This document shows, piece after piece, positions 42,408-50,567 of a stretch of DNA of 64,000 bases. Within the stretch, counting starts at the first letter, position 1, and the number at the start of each line of letters is the position of its first letter. The stretch is from G942493275 sp942493275 (GTDB lineage: Bacteria > Actinomycetota > Coriobacteriia > Anaerosomatales > PHET01): contig OW818687.1 in assembly GCA_942493275.1 (NCBI GenBank), positions 992,001 to 1,056,000 on the forward strand, written 5' to 3'. Under the pieces are notes generated by a model, which had not been told where the DNA came from, did not search any database, and worked only from the letters and a program-made list of their open reading frames with translations. A program made the position numbers and the translations under genes.

Positions 42408-44555
42408 CTACATCCCGTCGGATTCGCCCTCGCCGGCTTTGGGATCCTGGTGGTTCAGGGGCTTCAGGGTCGGCTGCCCCGGCTGCTCAGGGCCGATGCG
42501 GAAGGGCCGCATCATCTCGTTGTCCTCGTGCTCCACAATGTGGCAGTGCCACACGTACTGGCCCGGGGCGCCGAAGGTGGCGCGGATGCGGGTGACCTGG
42601 CCGGGATAGGCGATCACCGTGTCCTTGAAGCCCGTCTCCCACGGCTCCGGACCCGTGACTTCACCGACCGGCTCGAGCGGTCGCACCAGCTCCTGCTCGT
42701 CGTCCTCGCCCTCCATCCTCAGGGCCTGCCGGTTGACGACCTCGAAGACGGTCTCGTGGACATGCATGGGATGCGCATCACCGGTCGTGTTGTAGAGCTC
42801 CCAGACCTCGGTCGCTCCTGGTTCGGGGTTCTCGGTCACGGGACTTCCCCACTCGAGCTCCTTGGGGAACCCGTCAGCGTCCACGATGCCGAGGACCGCC
42901 TCGGACGGTCCCTCGGTTTCCGCTCCGTCTGCATCGACGCCCATCCCCATCAACTCGATGAGGGCGAGCTTGCGGGTGACCGACGGCTCCGGGAGCTTCG
43001 CCGGAGCAGGAAGCTCGAGGAACTGAGGCGGCGTGCTGTCGTCGGCACCCTCGGCCTCGACAACCCGGAACTGCATGACCCGCCCGGTGGTGGCGGGATC
43101 GGCGACCTCGAAGTCCTCGCCTGGAACACCGCCGCCGAAGGGCTCGTCGGGACCGACGTTGCCGAGGACGTACTCGCCCACCGGGACGTCGGTGAAGTCG
43201 ACGATGACATCAGCGCGCTCGGCGAGCGCCATCAGGATGCGGCTGCCGGCGCCTGTCACGTCGACCGGAGCGGCCAGGAAACCACCCTCGTTGCCGATCT
43301 GCCACACGCGTGCACCCGATATCTGCGCGAAGTCGAGGATGAGGAATCGTGACTGGCACCCGTTGAGGAAGCGGAAGCGGTAGCGCCGCTTCTCGACCGT
43401 GAGATGCGGCCAGGTGGTGCCGTTGACCATGATGGTGTTGCCAAAGTACTCGGGATTCCAGATCGGCGAGAAGCCATCCTTCTCGGGGATGAAGGGTCCA
43501 ACGATGCCATCGAAGAAGTCGCGAGCGTCGGGGTAGAACAGCGAGCCATCCGAGTTGAACGCGCGGTCCTGGAGGGCGATCGGGATCTCGTAGTACTTCT
43601 TGTCGGACGGGAACGCGTCGCCCTCGACCGGCGCCGGCCCCGGAAGTACGGCAGCCGAGCCGTCTCGGCTGTCCTTCACAGCCTCGTCACCCGCGGCGCC
43701 ACCCCGGACGATGTAGAAGCCCGCCGGCCCGGCGTAGACGTTGAGACGGGTCATGCCCAGCGCGTGATCGTGATACCACAGGGTGGAGGCCCGGTTGGCG
43801 TTGGGGTACTGGTAGACCGCGAAGCCGCTCCCCCACACGCCACCGAACTTGTTCCGCGCCTTCTCGGCGAAGAAGTCGTACCAGGTGCCTTGGGCGGCGT
43901 AACCCTCGGGGATGTCCTCAGCGGCAGGCAGGAACCACGCCTCGGAGTAGCCGTCGCTTTCGTCGCCGACCTTCACCGCGCCGTGTACGTGGGTCACCAT
44001 CGGAACGGGCCCGGTGTAGGCCTCGGGCGTCGCGTCGAACTTGGGACGGGTGTCTCGGGCGTCCACGCCGCCAGCCGGGTTCGCCCAGTGCAGGGTGGGG
44101 TCGACCGGCAGGAGGTGCGGCAAGAACGTGCCGTCCTCGGCCTTGAGGTCGTTGATCCACATCACGCGGGTCGGAACGCCTGCCCTCGCCTCGATCGTGA
44201 GTGACGGCGCATTGTGGATGAGCGCGGCACCCTCGGTCATCGCGGTCACCGGCCCGTAGCCCCACACGGTCGTCTTGGGGAGCCCTTCAGGCAGGACCTG
44301 CTGGGAGAACTGACGCATCGATATCTCGTAGTAGTCGATCTTCGAGCCCTCGAAGTCGACCTCCTTCGCCCGAGGCATCGCGGGCGGGATGAGGAGCGGC
44401 GTCAAGAACTGGTCGATGGTCGCCGGGTCCAGCGGGCCGGCTGCTGCCGCCGGCGGGGTCTTGACGAGTTCCTTCGCGCACCCCGTCAGCCCGCCAACGT
44501 AGATCCACGTTCCTGTGACCGCGCTCCACTTGATGAAATCGCGCCTAGACAGCAT
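42408..44555 (-). CDS. Tat-exported multicopper oxidase, probable lipoprotein (bilirubin oxidase/CotA-like)
   Basis: 715-aa copper enzyme oxidising a metal or organic substrate with O2 as acceptor. Twin-arginine signal SRRDFIKW ends in a lipobox-like GGLTGC (Cys 26), suggesting membrane anchoring outside. Copper motifs are complete: THVHGA, LWYHDHALGMT, HPMHVHE and the type 1/type 3 motif HCHIVEHEDNEMMRPF with the axial Met. It resembles spore-coat or bilirubin-oxidase-type three-domain oxidases. An O2-using enzyme beside nitrogenase and anaerobic cytochromes suggests oxygen removal or metal oxidation (inference). ATG 44555 with AAAGGGAG upstream; overlaps the preceding gene by 11 nt. Confidence 0.92.
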   Translation of the reverse strand: MLSRRDFIKWSAVTGTWIYVGGLTGCAKELVKTPPAAAAGPLDPATIDQFLTPLLIPPAMPRAKEVDFEGSKIDYYEISMRQFSQQVLPEGLPKTTVWGYGPVTAMTEGAALIHNAPSLTIEARAGVPTRVMWINDLKAEDGTFLPHLLPVDPTLHWANPAGGVDARDTRPKFDATPEAYTGPVPMVTHVHGAVKVGDESDGYSEAWFLPAAEDIPEGYAAQGTWYDFFAEKARNKFGGVWGSGFAVYQYPNANRASTLWYHDHALGMTRLNVYAGPAGFYIVRGGAAGDEAVKDSRDGSAAVLPGPAPVEGDAFPSDKKYYEIPIALQDRAFNSDGSLFYPDARDFFDGIVGPFIPEKDGFSPIWNPEYFGNTIMVNGTTWPHLTVEKRRYRFRFLNGCQSRFLILDFAQISGARVWQIGNEGGFLAAPVDVTGAGSRILMALAERADVIVDFTDVPVGEYVLGNVGPDEPFGGGVPGEDFEVADPATTGRVMQFRVVEAEGADDSTPPQFLELPAPAKLPEPSVTRKLALIELMGMGVDADGAETEGPSEAVLGIVDADGFPKELEWGSPVTENPEPGATEVWELYNTTGDAHPMHVHETVFEVVNRQALRMEGEDDEQELVRPLEPVGEVTGPEPWETGFKDTVIAYPGQVTRIRATFGAPGQYVWHCHIVEHEDNEMMRPFRIGPEQPGQPTLKPLNHQDPKAGEGESDGM

Positions 44556-45027
44556 TCGGTACTCCCTTTCGTTTCGTGCGGTCGTTGCTGGCAACAGAAG
44601 ACCCCTCTGCACCGCGAGAGTTCACTCGCGACCGAGGGGTCGGCGTCACGCTTGTGGTGTGCGCAGGCACGGACTCGCAGTCGGCAGCGCCCGGCTCGTC
44701 CGCTGATGCACGGGCGCTCCGATGCGCGCGGGTCGAGTGCGCGTGCTGACGGATCGTCGCTGCGGTCCCGTTCGAACCCGTGTGGCCGCGGCCGATCCGG
44801 CAGGCAGCGGGCGAATCGCCGTGGCGCCTCGCGGCACCGAGAAGCGCTGCCGCGACCGCCACGACGCAGGCGATGTCGGTCGAAGTCTCGGGAACGCGCA
44901 CACCCTGATCGAACGCGTCGACGGCACCGCCGAAGCCATGGAGTCCCGTGGCGCTGTGGAATGCGGGCAGGCAGACCAGGATGGCCAGAACGAGGAACGC
45001 GGCACCGGCGATTCTGCGGGTCGTCAC
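44545..45027 (-). CDS. Small membrane protein of unknown function upstream of the multicopper oxidase
   Basis: 160 aa: two hydrophobic segments (about 7-28 and 50-66) and a long basic, Ser/Thr/Arg-rich tail without recognisable motifs. It is accepted because GTG 45027 has a strong GAGGAGGA site and the gene overlaps the oxidase start by 11 nt, so it probably serves translational coupling or oxidase export. The tail could be poorly constrained; homology is unknown. Confidence 0.55.
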   Translation of the reverse strand: MTTRRIAGAAFLVLAILVCLPAFHSATGLHGFGGAVDAFDQGVRVPETSTDIACVVAVAAALLGAARRHGDSPAACRIGRGHTGSNGTAATIRQHAHSTRAHRSARASADEPGAADCESVPAHTTSVTPTPRSRVNSRGAEGSSVASNDRTKRKGVPNAV

Positions 45028-45129
45028 TCGTCCTCCTCGGGAACTGGGTCGGCTGCGTTATGGGTGCTTCTACCCTCCTCTACGCGGGTAATCACCCATT
45101 GAACCTTCCCCCGTTTCGAAGGGACGCCC

Positions 45130-45603
45130 GTGAGCCCGCAGATTCCGATGCCTGAAGTCGGCAACATAGCGCCGCCGATCGAGGCCGCGACCGCTACAGG
45201 AGGTCACTTCTCTCTCGCCGAAAAGGCCGGCTCGTGGGTAGTGGCGTTCTTCTATCCGCGGGCGAACACACCCGGTTGAACGCACGAATCGAAGGACTTC
45301 CAGTCGCACTTGGCGCTGCTGGAGTCCATGAATGCCTACGTGGTAGGCATCAGCGCAGACAAGATCGAAAACCAGGTGAAGTTCGTTGAGAAGTACAACC
45401 TCACCTTCCCGATGATCCCGAACACCGCCAAGGACATCATCAGGACGTACGGTGCGCAGGCAACGCTCGGAATCGCGGCGAAGCGCAGCACGTTCCTCAT
45501 CGGACCTGACGGCCGTATCGCGCACGTGTGGCCCGACGTGACGGTCGGCGGACACGTCCACGACGTCGTGAAGACTATTCGGAGCTTGAGCGCAGAGGGG
45601 TAG
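45130..45603 (+). CDS. Peroxiredoxin (BCP/PrxQ-like) with in-frame TGA at the peroxidatic position: probable selenoprotein
   Basis: 157 codons. Codon 50 (45277-45279) is TGA, exactly where the catalytic residue sits in AFFYPRANTPG-U-THESKDF, the normal motif being TPGCT. Both sides are in one frame and fully conserved: downstream GISADKIENQVKFVEKYNL, FPMIPNTAKDIIRTYG and KRSTFLIGPDGRIAHVW. No resolving Cys, indeed no other Cys, is present, so it would be a one-selenocysteine peroxidase. GTG start at 45130 behind GAAGGG. A hairpin at 45294-45327 resembles a bacterial SECIS. An ATG at 45329 or a nearby internal start would yield a useless fragment. Alternative: nonsense mutation or sequencing error. 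Confidence 0.85.
45294..45327 (+). promoter_or_regulatory. SECIS-like hairpin for selenocysteine insertion
   Basis: Begins 14 nt after the TGA. GGACU-(U)-CCAG pairs with CUGGAGUCC: nine base pairs interrupted by one bulged U, the feature SelB recognises in the E. coli fdhF element. The 15-nt apical part can form a further CGC/GCG pairing around ACUUG. The element is inside the coding sequence, as in other bacteria. Confidence 0.65.
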
Positions 45604-45627
45604 TGGAGAGAAAGCGCCCGCAGCGCG

Positions 45628-46002
45628 CTACCCCACCCCGCCGTCCACCGGCGGCACCTGCTCGCGCGACTTCCGATAGATGCTCGCCGAGATCGAGTTG
45701 AGGACGCCACCGATGATGGTGGCGGCAATAGCGTACGCCGCGATCGCAAAGACCGCGGACCAGCTGATGAAGCCGCCGCTCTCGAGCTCGGTAGGATCGA
45801 TCATGCCGGCGAAGGGTTGGATGAACCAGGCGCCCCACTCGTAGATGAACGCCACAAACGGGGCTTCTTTGTTCGCGTCGAACATCAAGAGGAAGAAGAA
45901 GAACCCGATGACGATGGCTGCGGCACTGGCGAGGGCGTACACAATCCAGACGATCGCCTTCAGTATCTTGAGAACTCCCAGCTCCGCGGTATCGGCGCTC
46001 AT
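45628..46002 (-). CDS. Small membrane protein, possibly YggT-like
   Basis: 124 aa with two TM blocks (about 13-40 and 75-105). The linker FIYEWGAWFIQPFAGMIDP followed by a second helix recalls YggT-family proteins, but similarity is by eye only. ATG 46002 has AGGAG about 11 nt upstream; ATG 46023, which overlaps the preceding stop as TAATG, would add seven residues. Probably co-transcribed with the large membrane protein upstream. Confidence 0.65.
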   Translation of the reverse strand: MSADTAELGVLKILKAIVWIVYALASAAAIVIGFFFFLLMFDANKEAPFVAFIYEWGAWFIQPFAGMIDPTELESGGFISWSAVFAIAAYAIAATIIGGVLNSISASIYRKSREQVPPVDGGVG

Positions 46003-46022
46003 CTTCGTGACCACTCCTGTCA

Positions 46023-47813
46023 TTAGCAGGTAATCGGGCGTCTCTCGGATGGTTCCCCATTGCAGGGACACTCGTGTGATGGGATACCCGATGTGGCATC
46101 CGCCTCGGCAGCTTGGGCGATCCTATCCACAATCGTCACCCACAGCGACATGACCACTATTACGGCGAGGACCCCGGTGACCACGGTCTGGACGGAGGAG
46201 AAGTTCTTGTCGGCCGTGAGGTAGTCGTCCATCTTGTCAGTCTCACGACCTTCAGCCTCACGCACTTTGGTCTGCGCCTCGAGGTCTCTCACGTATGCCA
46301 TGTTGTTGTAGAGCGGGAATGCGGTGATCGTGGCCGCCACTCCGCTGTAGCCGAAGAGCAGAGATATCTGCGAGCTACTGTCCAGGGCCTGGATGACCGG
46401 CCAGCCCAGGACCTCGTACGCGACAACGAACAGCGGCAGGAGTGCGAACAGGCAGAACAGCATCGCGAGGTTCTGAATGATGTCGTGCTCGGGCGTCTCG
46501 GCGCCAAAGCATCTGCCGTCGGTCTGGCAGTCCGCCAGATCCGTCTGGTACGTCTCGCTGAACCACTCATACCGCGCAAGTCCGAACGACATCCCGATTG
46601 CGAGGAATCCTCCGAGAAAGTCCACACAGACCGCCCCCAGGAAGGGCATCGCCAGAGCTTCGAGCGAGTCGACCGGCTGCGTCGTGGCGATCAACAGCAA
46701 GGATGTGCAGAATCCCGCAAGAAGCGACAGGCCCGACGCGACCACGACGATCCAGCCGAAAGTCGACGTCTTCCTGTTCTGAAACCAAAAGACCTCGGAC
46801 CACACGTTCACCGCCCCGAGAATCGCCAGCACAAACGGCGTGAGCGCCATCCATTTGACCTCGACGATGAGCGGACCGATTGTCACGCCGAGCGCCACAG
46901 CCGCAAGAACGGTCGCAGGCACGAGCCACGTGAGCACGATGTTCTTGATGCCACGCTTGACCGGGTCTCGCACATCGCTGACGCACGCGTCGTAGTGGTA
47001 ACGAACCCACGTGAAGTAGATTGCATCGACGACGCCGGCCGCAACGAATGAGACGCCGGCCGCGAGGAACCAGACCCACGTGTGCTTGATGTCGGGGTTG
47101 GTGATCTGGCCCCAGTAGTCCCTGACGAGGAGGAGTCCGAATACGGTGCCAAGCATCAGCATGAAGTTGGTCTTCACGAAGATCCCCGTGATGGCGCCAG
47201 CGTTCTCCTGGAGGAGTTCCTCGCTCGATTTTGCCATCTTCACGCACACGATAATCACACGCAGTGAGAACTCGGCGAACCACCACATGACGAGGACAAA
47301 GAAGGCGGCGTGTATGAAACCAGGGAGGTTGAGGTGGAGTGGCAGCCCCAGTAGTCCGGATCCCTTCGGTTGGGTCCAGTTCGCATTGACCTCGTTTGTG
47401 AGACCCGGAATCGTCAGCAGCATCGTCGCGACGACAGAGAAGACCAGGGGGGCCCAGCGAAGCCAACGGTGACGAGTGAAGGACACGCCGGAACCGGCGA
47501 AGTCCCGGTACGCAAGAGCTGCTAGCAGCGCGATCGCCGTCACGAGCACCGGATCGCCATACGTCGCCGACCAGAACTCCCACAATCCTCGCCCGGTCGT
47601 CTCGGCATTGAGCGCTTTGGCCACGAACTCGTAGTACATGTACGTGAGTTCGAGGACTAGCGGCCCCAGAACCAGCGCTGCCACGGGGACAACCCAAATC
47701 GGCCAGCTGAGGACCACATCGAGCGGCGTCCGGCTGTCAGCTATGCGTCGGCGATCTGCTGCCCGCGCCACAATCTCGCGCCGCCATGACTTCTTCGGTT
47801 TCTCGCTCCCCAC
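46023..47813 (-). CDS. Large polytopic membrane protein of unknown function
   Basis: 596 aa with about twelve hydrophobic segments, a short cytoplasmic N-terminus rich in Lys/Arg, an acidic loop containing CQTDGRC, and a C-terminal tail with HECPCNGEPSERRPITC that could bind metal. No transporter or enzyme signature was recognised. GTG start. Its stop is directly followed by the small YggT-like gene, so the two may form a complex. Separated by 99 bp from the next gene upstream. Confidence 0.6.
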   Translation of the reverse strand: MGSEKPKKSWRREIVARAADRRRIADSRTPLDVVLSWPIWVVPVAALVLGPLVLELTYMYYEFVAKALNAETTGRGLWEFWSATYGDPVLVTAIALLAALAYRDFAGSGVSFTRHRWLRWAPLVFSVVATMLLTIPGLTNEVNANWTQPKGSGLLGLPLHLNLPGFIHAAFFVLVMWWFAEFSLRVIIVCVKMAKSSEELLQENAGAITGIFVKTNFMLMLGTVFGLLLVRDYWGQITNPDIKHTWVWFLAAGVSFVAAGVVDAIYFTWVRYHYDACVSDVRDPVKRGIKNIVLTWLVPATVLAAVALGVTIGPLIVEVKWMALTPFVLAILGAVNVWSEVFWFQNRKTSTFGWIVVVASGLSLLAGFCTSLLLIATTQPVDSLEALAMPFLGAVCVDFLGGFLAIGMSFGLARYEWFSETYQTDLADCQTDGRCFGAETPEHDIIQNLAMLFCLFALLPLFVVAYEVLGWPVIQALDSSSQISLLFGYSGVAATITAFPLYNNMAYVRDLEAQTKVREAEGRETDKMDDYLTADKNFSSVQTVVTGVLAVIVVMSLWVTIVDRIAQAAEADATSGIPSHECPCNGEPSERRPITC

Positions 47814-47912
47814 GCCAGCCCCCCAGCCCTCTGCGATGTGAACCGCGTCAATGCTACACGAGGTTGGGCGAGGTGATTGTTCCGCCCCGCCGAACGCATG
47901 AGGACCGGCGCC

Positions 47913-49268
47913 CTACGCCCGCACCAGCTCGCACAGCGCCTCATGCAGCCGCACCATCGCGAGCGTGTCGAGGCCGCAGTAGGATTCGAGGTCGCTGAAG
48001 ACCTGCTCGGCTTCGGGGGGCTGGATGCGACCGGTAATCGCCTTGTAGTAGCGCACACTGGCAGTCTGACCGTCTCCGATAGCTTGGTCGGCGTAACTCA
48101 GGTCCGGGCAGAACGCGGGCAAGACGTACTTGATGCTGGTGCGACCCTGCGCAGCGGGGTGCTTCGTGTTGGCGGCCACGATGCGCTCGAGGTCGACGAG
48201 CCGGTCGATGATCGCGTACAGCGGGTCGGCAAGGTCCGGCAGCGCCTCCGCGAGATTGCGAAGCGTCGTGCGCTCGTACTTTGAGTATTGCAACACCGTC
48301 CCCTCGGTCCCGAGGTCTTCGATGAGGCGCTCTGCAAGCTCCCTGCGCGGATCGTCCGGTCCGCGGTGGAGATATCCGAAGTCGATGAGAGTCCCATCGG
48401 CGTCGCGCCGGTGGACGGAGTACTGCATCGGTATCGCCTGATAGGGGCGGGTTCCGGGGTGGACCGGGATCGCCGACATGTAGGTCTCAAAGTCCAAGTA
48501 GTACAACGGGCGCCCAAGGCCAGCGAGGATGCTCGTGAGAGCCGGCGCGTCGTACTCGACGTCGCCCTCGGTGCAGGGTGCAGCCTCACCCTGAGCACCT
48601 CTGCAGTACGCGAGGAACGCGCACTCATAAGGCTTGCGGCACTGCGCGCCTGCGGGAACCTCCGGCACCTCGCCTCGAAGCAGATCCGCGAAGCGGCTGA
48701 CCATACCGGGGACTTCCGGCAGATAGTCGCGCGCGCGATCGGTGATGTCGGCGATCTTGAAGTACTCGGAGAGCTCGATGTCGCCGCCGGGATACACGTA
48801 ACGGGTGTTGATGTGGACGATGGAGGTACTGCGGACGGTGATTCCGCTGCCCTCGACCACCCAAGTCTGAATGGCGCCATCGGTGATGTGCTGGTCCTTC
48901 ACCGATCCGGTGGACTTGACCTCGTAGAGGTCCCACACGCCGTCCTCGGCCCGCACGAGGACGTCCACGCGAACGAGGACTCCCTCGCGCTCGAATGCGG
49001 GCTCGTAGAGCACGGTCGCACCCTCGGCGATCAGGCGCGCGGTGTCGGCCAGCGCCTCCTCGGTATGGAAGTGGTCAGCCTCGACCTCGATGCCCCCCGC
49101 GAACAGCCGCTGCGCCATCCGACCGACCTCGTGACCGGTGTCGAAGATGTGCTGCAGCGACTCATCGGCGGGCGGAATGAGGTCGCGCTGGTGGACCGTG
49201 AGCCACAGGGCCTTCTCGCACTGGAGGCCGGTCTGGTACCGGGTCTTTGAGAGTCGCGTCTTCTTCAT
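47913..49268 (-). CDS. DUF2779 protein (predicted nuclease)
   Basis: 451 aa. The N-terminal half resembles PD-(D/E)xK/Cas4-like nucleases: LSKTRYQTGLQCEKALWL, DVLVRAEDGVWDLYEVKSTGS (the D...ExK core) and Cys clusters CRKPYECAFLAYC that may hold an Fe-S cluster. The C-terminal half (from about 255) is an RNase H/DnaQ-like domain beginning YYLDFETY. Two nuclease domains in one chain suggest DNA repair or defence. ATG start at 49268. Neighbours are a DEDDh exonuclease and sbcCD. Confidence 0.85.
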   Translation of the reverse strand: MKKTRLSKTRYQTGLQCEKALWLTVHQRDLIPPADESLQHIFDTGHEVGRMAQRLFAGGIEVEADHFHTEEALADTARLIAEGATVLYEPAFEREGVLVRVDVLVRAEDGVWDLYEVKSTGSVKDQHITDGAIQTWVVEGSGITVRSTSIVHINTRYVYPGGDIELSEYFKIADITDRARDYLPEVPGMVSRFADLLRGEVPEVPAGAQCRKPYECAFLAYCRGAQGEAAPCTEGDVEYDAPALTSILAGLGRPLYYLDFETYMSAIPVHPGTRPYQAIPMQYSVHRRDADGTLIDFGYLHRGPDDPRRELAERLIEDLGTEGTVLQYSKYERTTLRNLAEALPDLADPLYAIIDRLVDLERIVAANTKHPAAQGRTSIKYVLPAFCPDLSYADQAIGDGQTASVRYYKAITGRIQPPEAEQVFSDLESYCGLDTLAMVRLHEALCELVRA

Positions 49269-49303
49269 GCACCCAACCTAACACGAGGGTCTGACACGAC
49301 CGT

Positions 49304-49867
49304 TCACAGCTGGTTGAGCGACACCCCGAGCGCCTCGATAGCGACTCCGATGCTGGGCGCGCCGATCTCCTCGGCACAGCGCAGAGCGACGCGCGCGCAG
49401 GCCTCGGCGTCGGAGGCAGCGTCGTGGTGCATCAGCCGGATGTTGCAGTGGTCGCAGACGGTGTCGAGCGTGTGCTTGGGCAAGTGAGGCATCGCCTTGC
49501 GCGCGAGCGCGACGGTGCACGCGTACTCGATCTCCGAGACCACCGGCAACTCACGCGTCCGCACGAGCGCACGCAGCACCCTCATGTCGAACGGCGCGTT
49601 GTGTGCCAGAAGCCGCGCATCCGAGAAGACTGGCTGCAGATCGAGCCATACCTCTTCGAACTCCGGCGCGTACTCGGTATCCGCAGGTCCGAGGCCGTGA
49701 ATGAGCGTGTTGCGATACTCGTACTCGTTGAACGGCGGGCGGATGAGCCACGAGTCGGTGTCGACGATGATTCCGTCCTCAATCACCGCGATTCCAAGCG
49801 CGCACGCGCTGGTGGCCTCCCGCGTCGCGGTCTCGAAGTCGATGGCAACCCAGCGGTCTGCTGGCAT
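49304..49867 (-). CDS. DEDDh 3'-5' exonuclease (DnaQ/PolC-type)
   Basis: 187 aa stand-alone exonuclease domain. Exo I AIDFETATREA, Exo II HNAPFDMRVLRALV and Exo III HDAASDAEAC supply the D-E-D-D residues and the catalytic His. Likely removes 3' ends during replication or repair. Starts 51 nt after the PRTase gene end; 35 nt before the DUF2779 gene start on the other side, same strand. Confidence 0.9.
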   Translation of the reverse strand: MPADRWVAIDFETATREATSACALGIAVIEDGIIVDTDSWLIRPPFNEYEYRNTLIHGLGPADTEYAPEFEEVWLDLQPVFSDARLLAHNAPFDMRVLRALVRTRELPVVSEIEYACTVALARKAMPHLPKHTLDTVCDHCNIRLMHHDAASDAEACARVALRCAEEIGAPSIGVAIEALGVSLNQL

Positions 49868-49918
49868 GGGGCTCCTCAGGCGGATGACGATAGGGCGCCC
49901 ATCGCGCCCCTCCCCATT

Positions 49919-50533
49919 CTACGCGCCGAGAAGCTCGAGCACCTCGGTATCCTCGGTCTGGCCGAAGCGGTCGTAGAACTGACCCACCGCTCCGAAGTAC
50001 GCCGGGGTCTCGAGGCACACGACCTCATCGGCATGTGAGGCAATCTCGCGGACCGCGTGCGCCGAGCCGACCGGCACCGCGACAATCACCCTCCCGGCGC
50101 GCTGGCGTCGCAGCCAATCGGCAGCCGCGATGGCGGTGAGCCCTGTCGCCAGTCCGTCGTCCACCAGAATGACGGTGCGCCCGGCAATCTGGAGCGGCCC
50201 TCTGCCCGCGCGCAGCATCGCGCTATAGCGCTCAATCTTGGCGTGCGCCTCACCCGACAGCCGTCTGACCTCACTGGCCGAGAAGCCCGCGTCGGGGCTG
50301 GGAGTTACGTCGCCGTCCTGGGCGACAGCGCCGATGGCGTACTCGGGGTTGCCGGGCGCGCCCACCTTGGCGGCGATGGCGACGTCGAGCGGCAGGCCGA
50401 GGGCGGCCGCGACCGGTGCGGCAACCACGACCCCGCCTCGGGGAATGCCGAGAACGACGGCGTCGGGTGCGCCACGATAGCCGTCAAGAGCCGCAGCAAG
50501 CCTGCGGCCCGCGTCTGTGCGATCCGCAAACAC
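49919..50533 (-). CDS. Phosphoribosyltransferase family protein
   Basis: 204 aa, type I PRTase fold. The PRPP-binding loop VILVDDGLATGLTA is clear, with LGIPRGGVVVAAPVAAAL near the N-terminus, as in the stand-alone PRTases often annotated as putative phosphoribosyl transferases. Substrate unknown. GTG 50533 preceded by AGGAGG at 8 nt. Confidence 0.88.
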   Translation of the reverse strand: MFADRTDAGRRLAAALDGYRGAPDAVVLGIPRGGVVVAAPVAAALGLPLDVAIAAKVGAPGNPEYAIGAVAQDGDVTPSPDAGFSASEVRRLSGEAHAKIERYSAMLRAGRGPLQIAGRTVILVDDGLATGLTAIAAADWLRRQRAGRVIVAVPVGSAHAVREIASHADEVVCLETPAYFGAVGQFYDRFGQTEDTEVLELLGA

Positions 50534-50567
50534 GGTGGTGACCTCCTACTGAGGTCTGTACCCGCGC

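Noticed and set aside
45277..45279. TGA as an inactivating nonsense mutation (pseudogene)
   Set aside because: The position is exactly the peroxidatic residue, the rest of the gene is intact, and a bulged-U hairpin follows. Kept only as the alternative.
45310..45603. Short peroxiredoxin fragment starting at an internal ATG
   Set aside because: It would lack the active site; upstream sequence in the same frame is conserved peroxiredoxin interrupted only by the TGA at the catalytic position.
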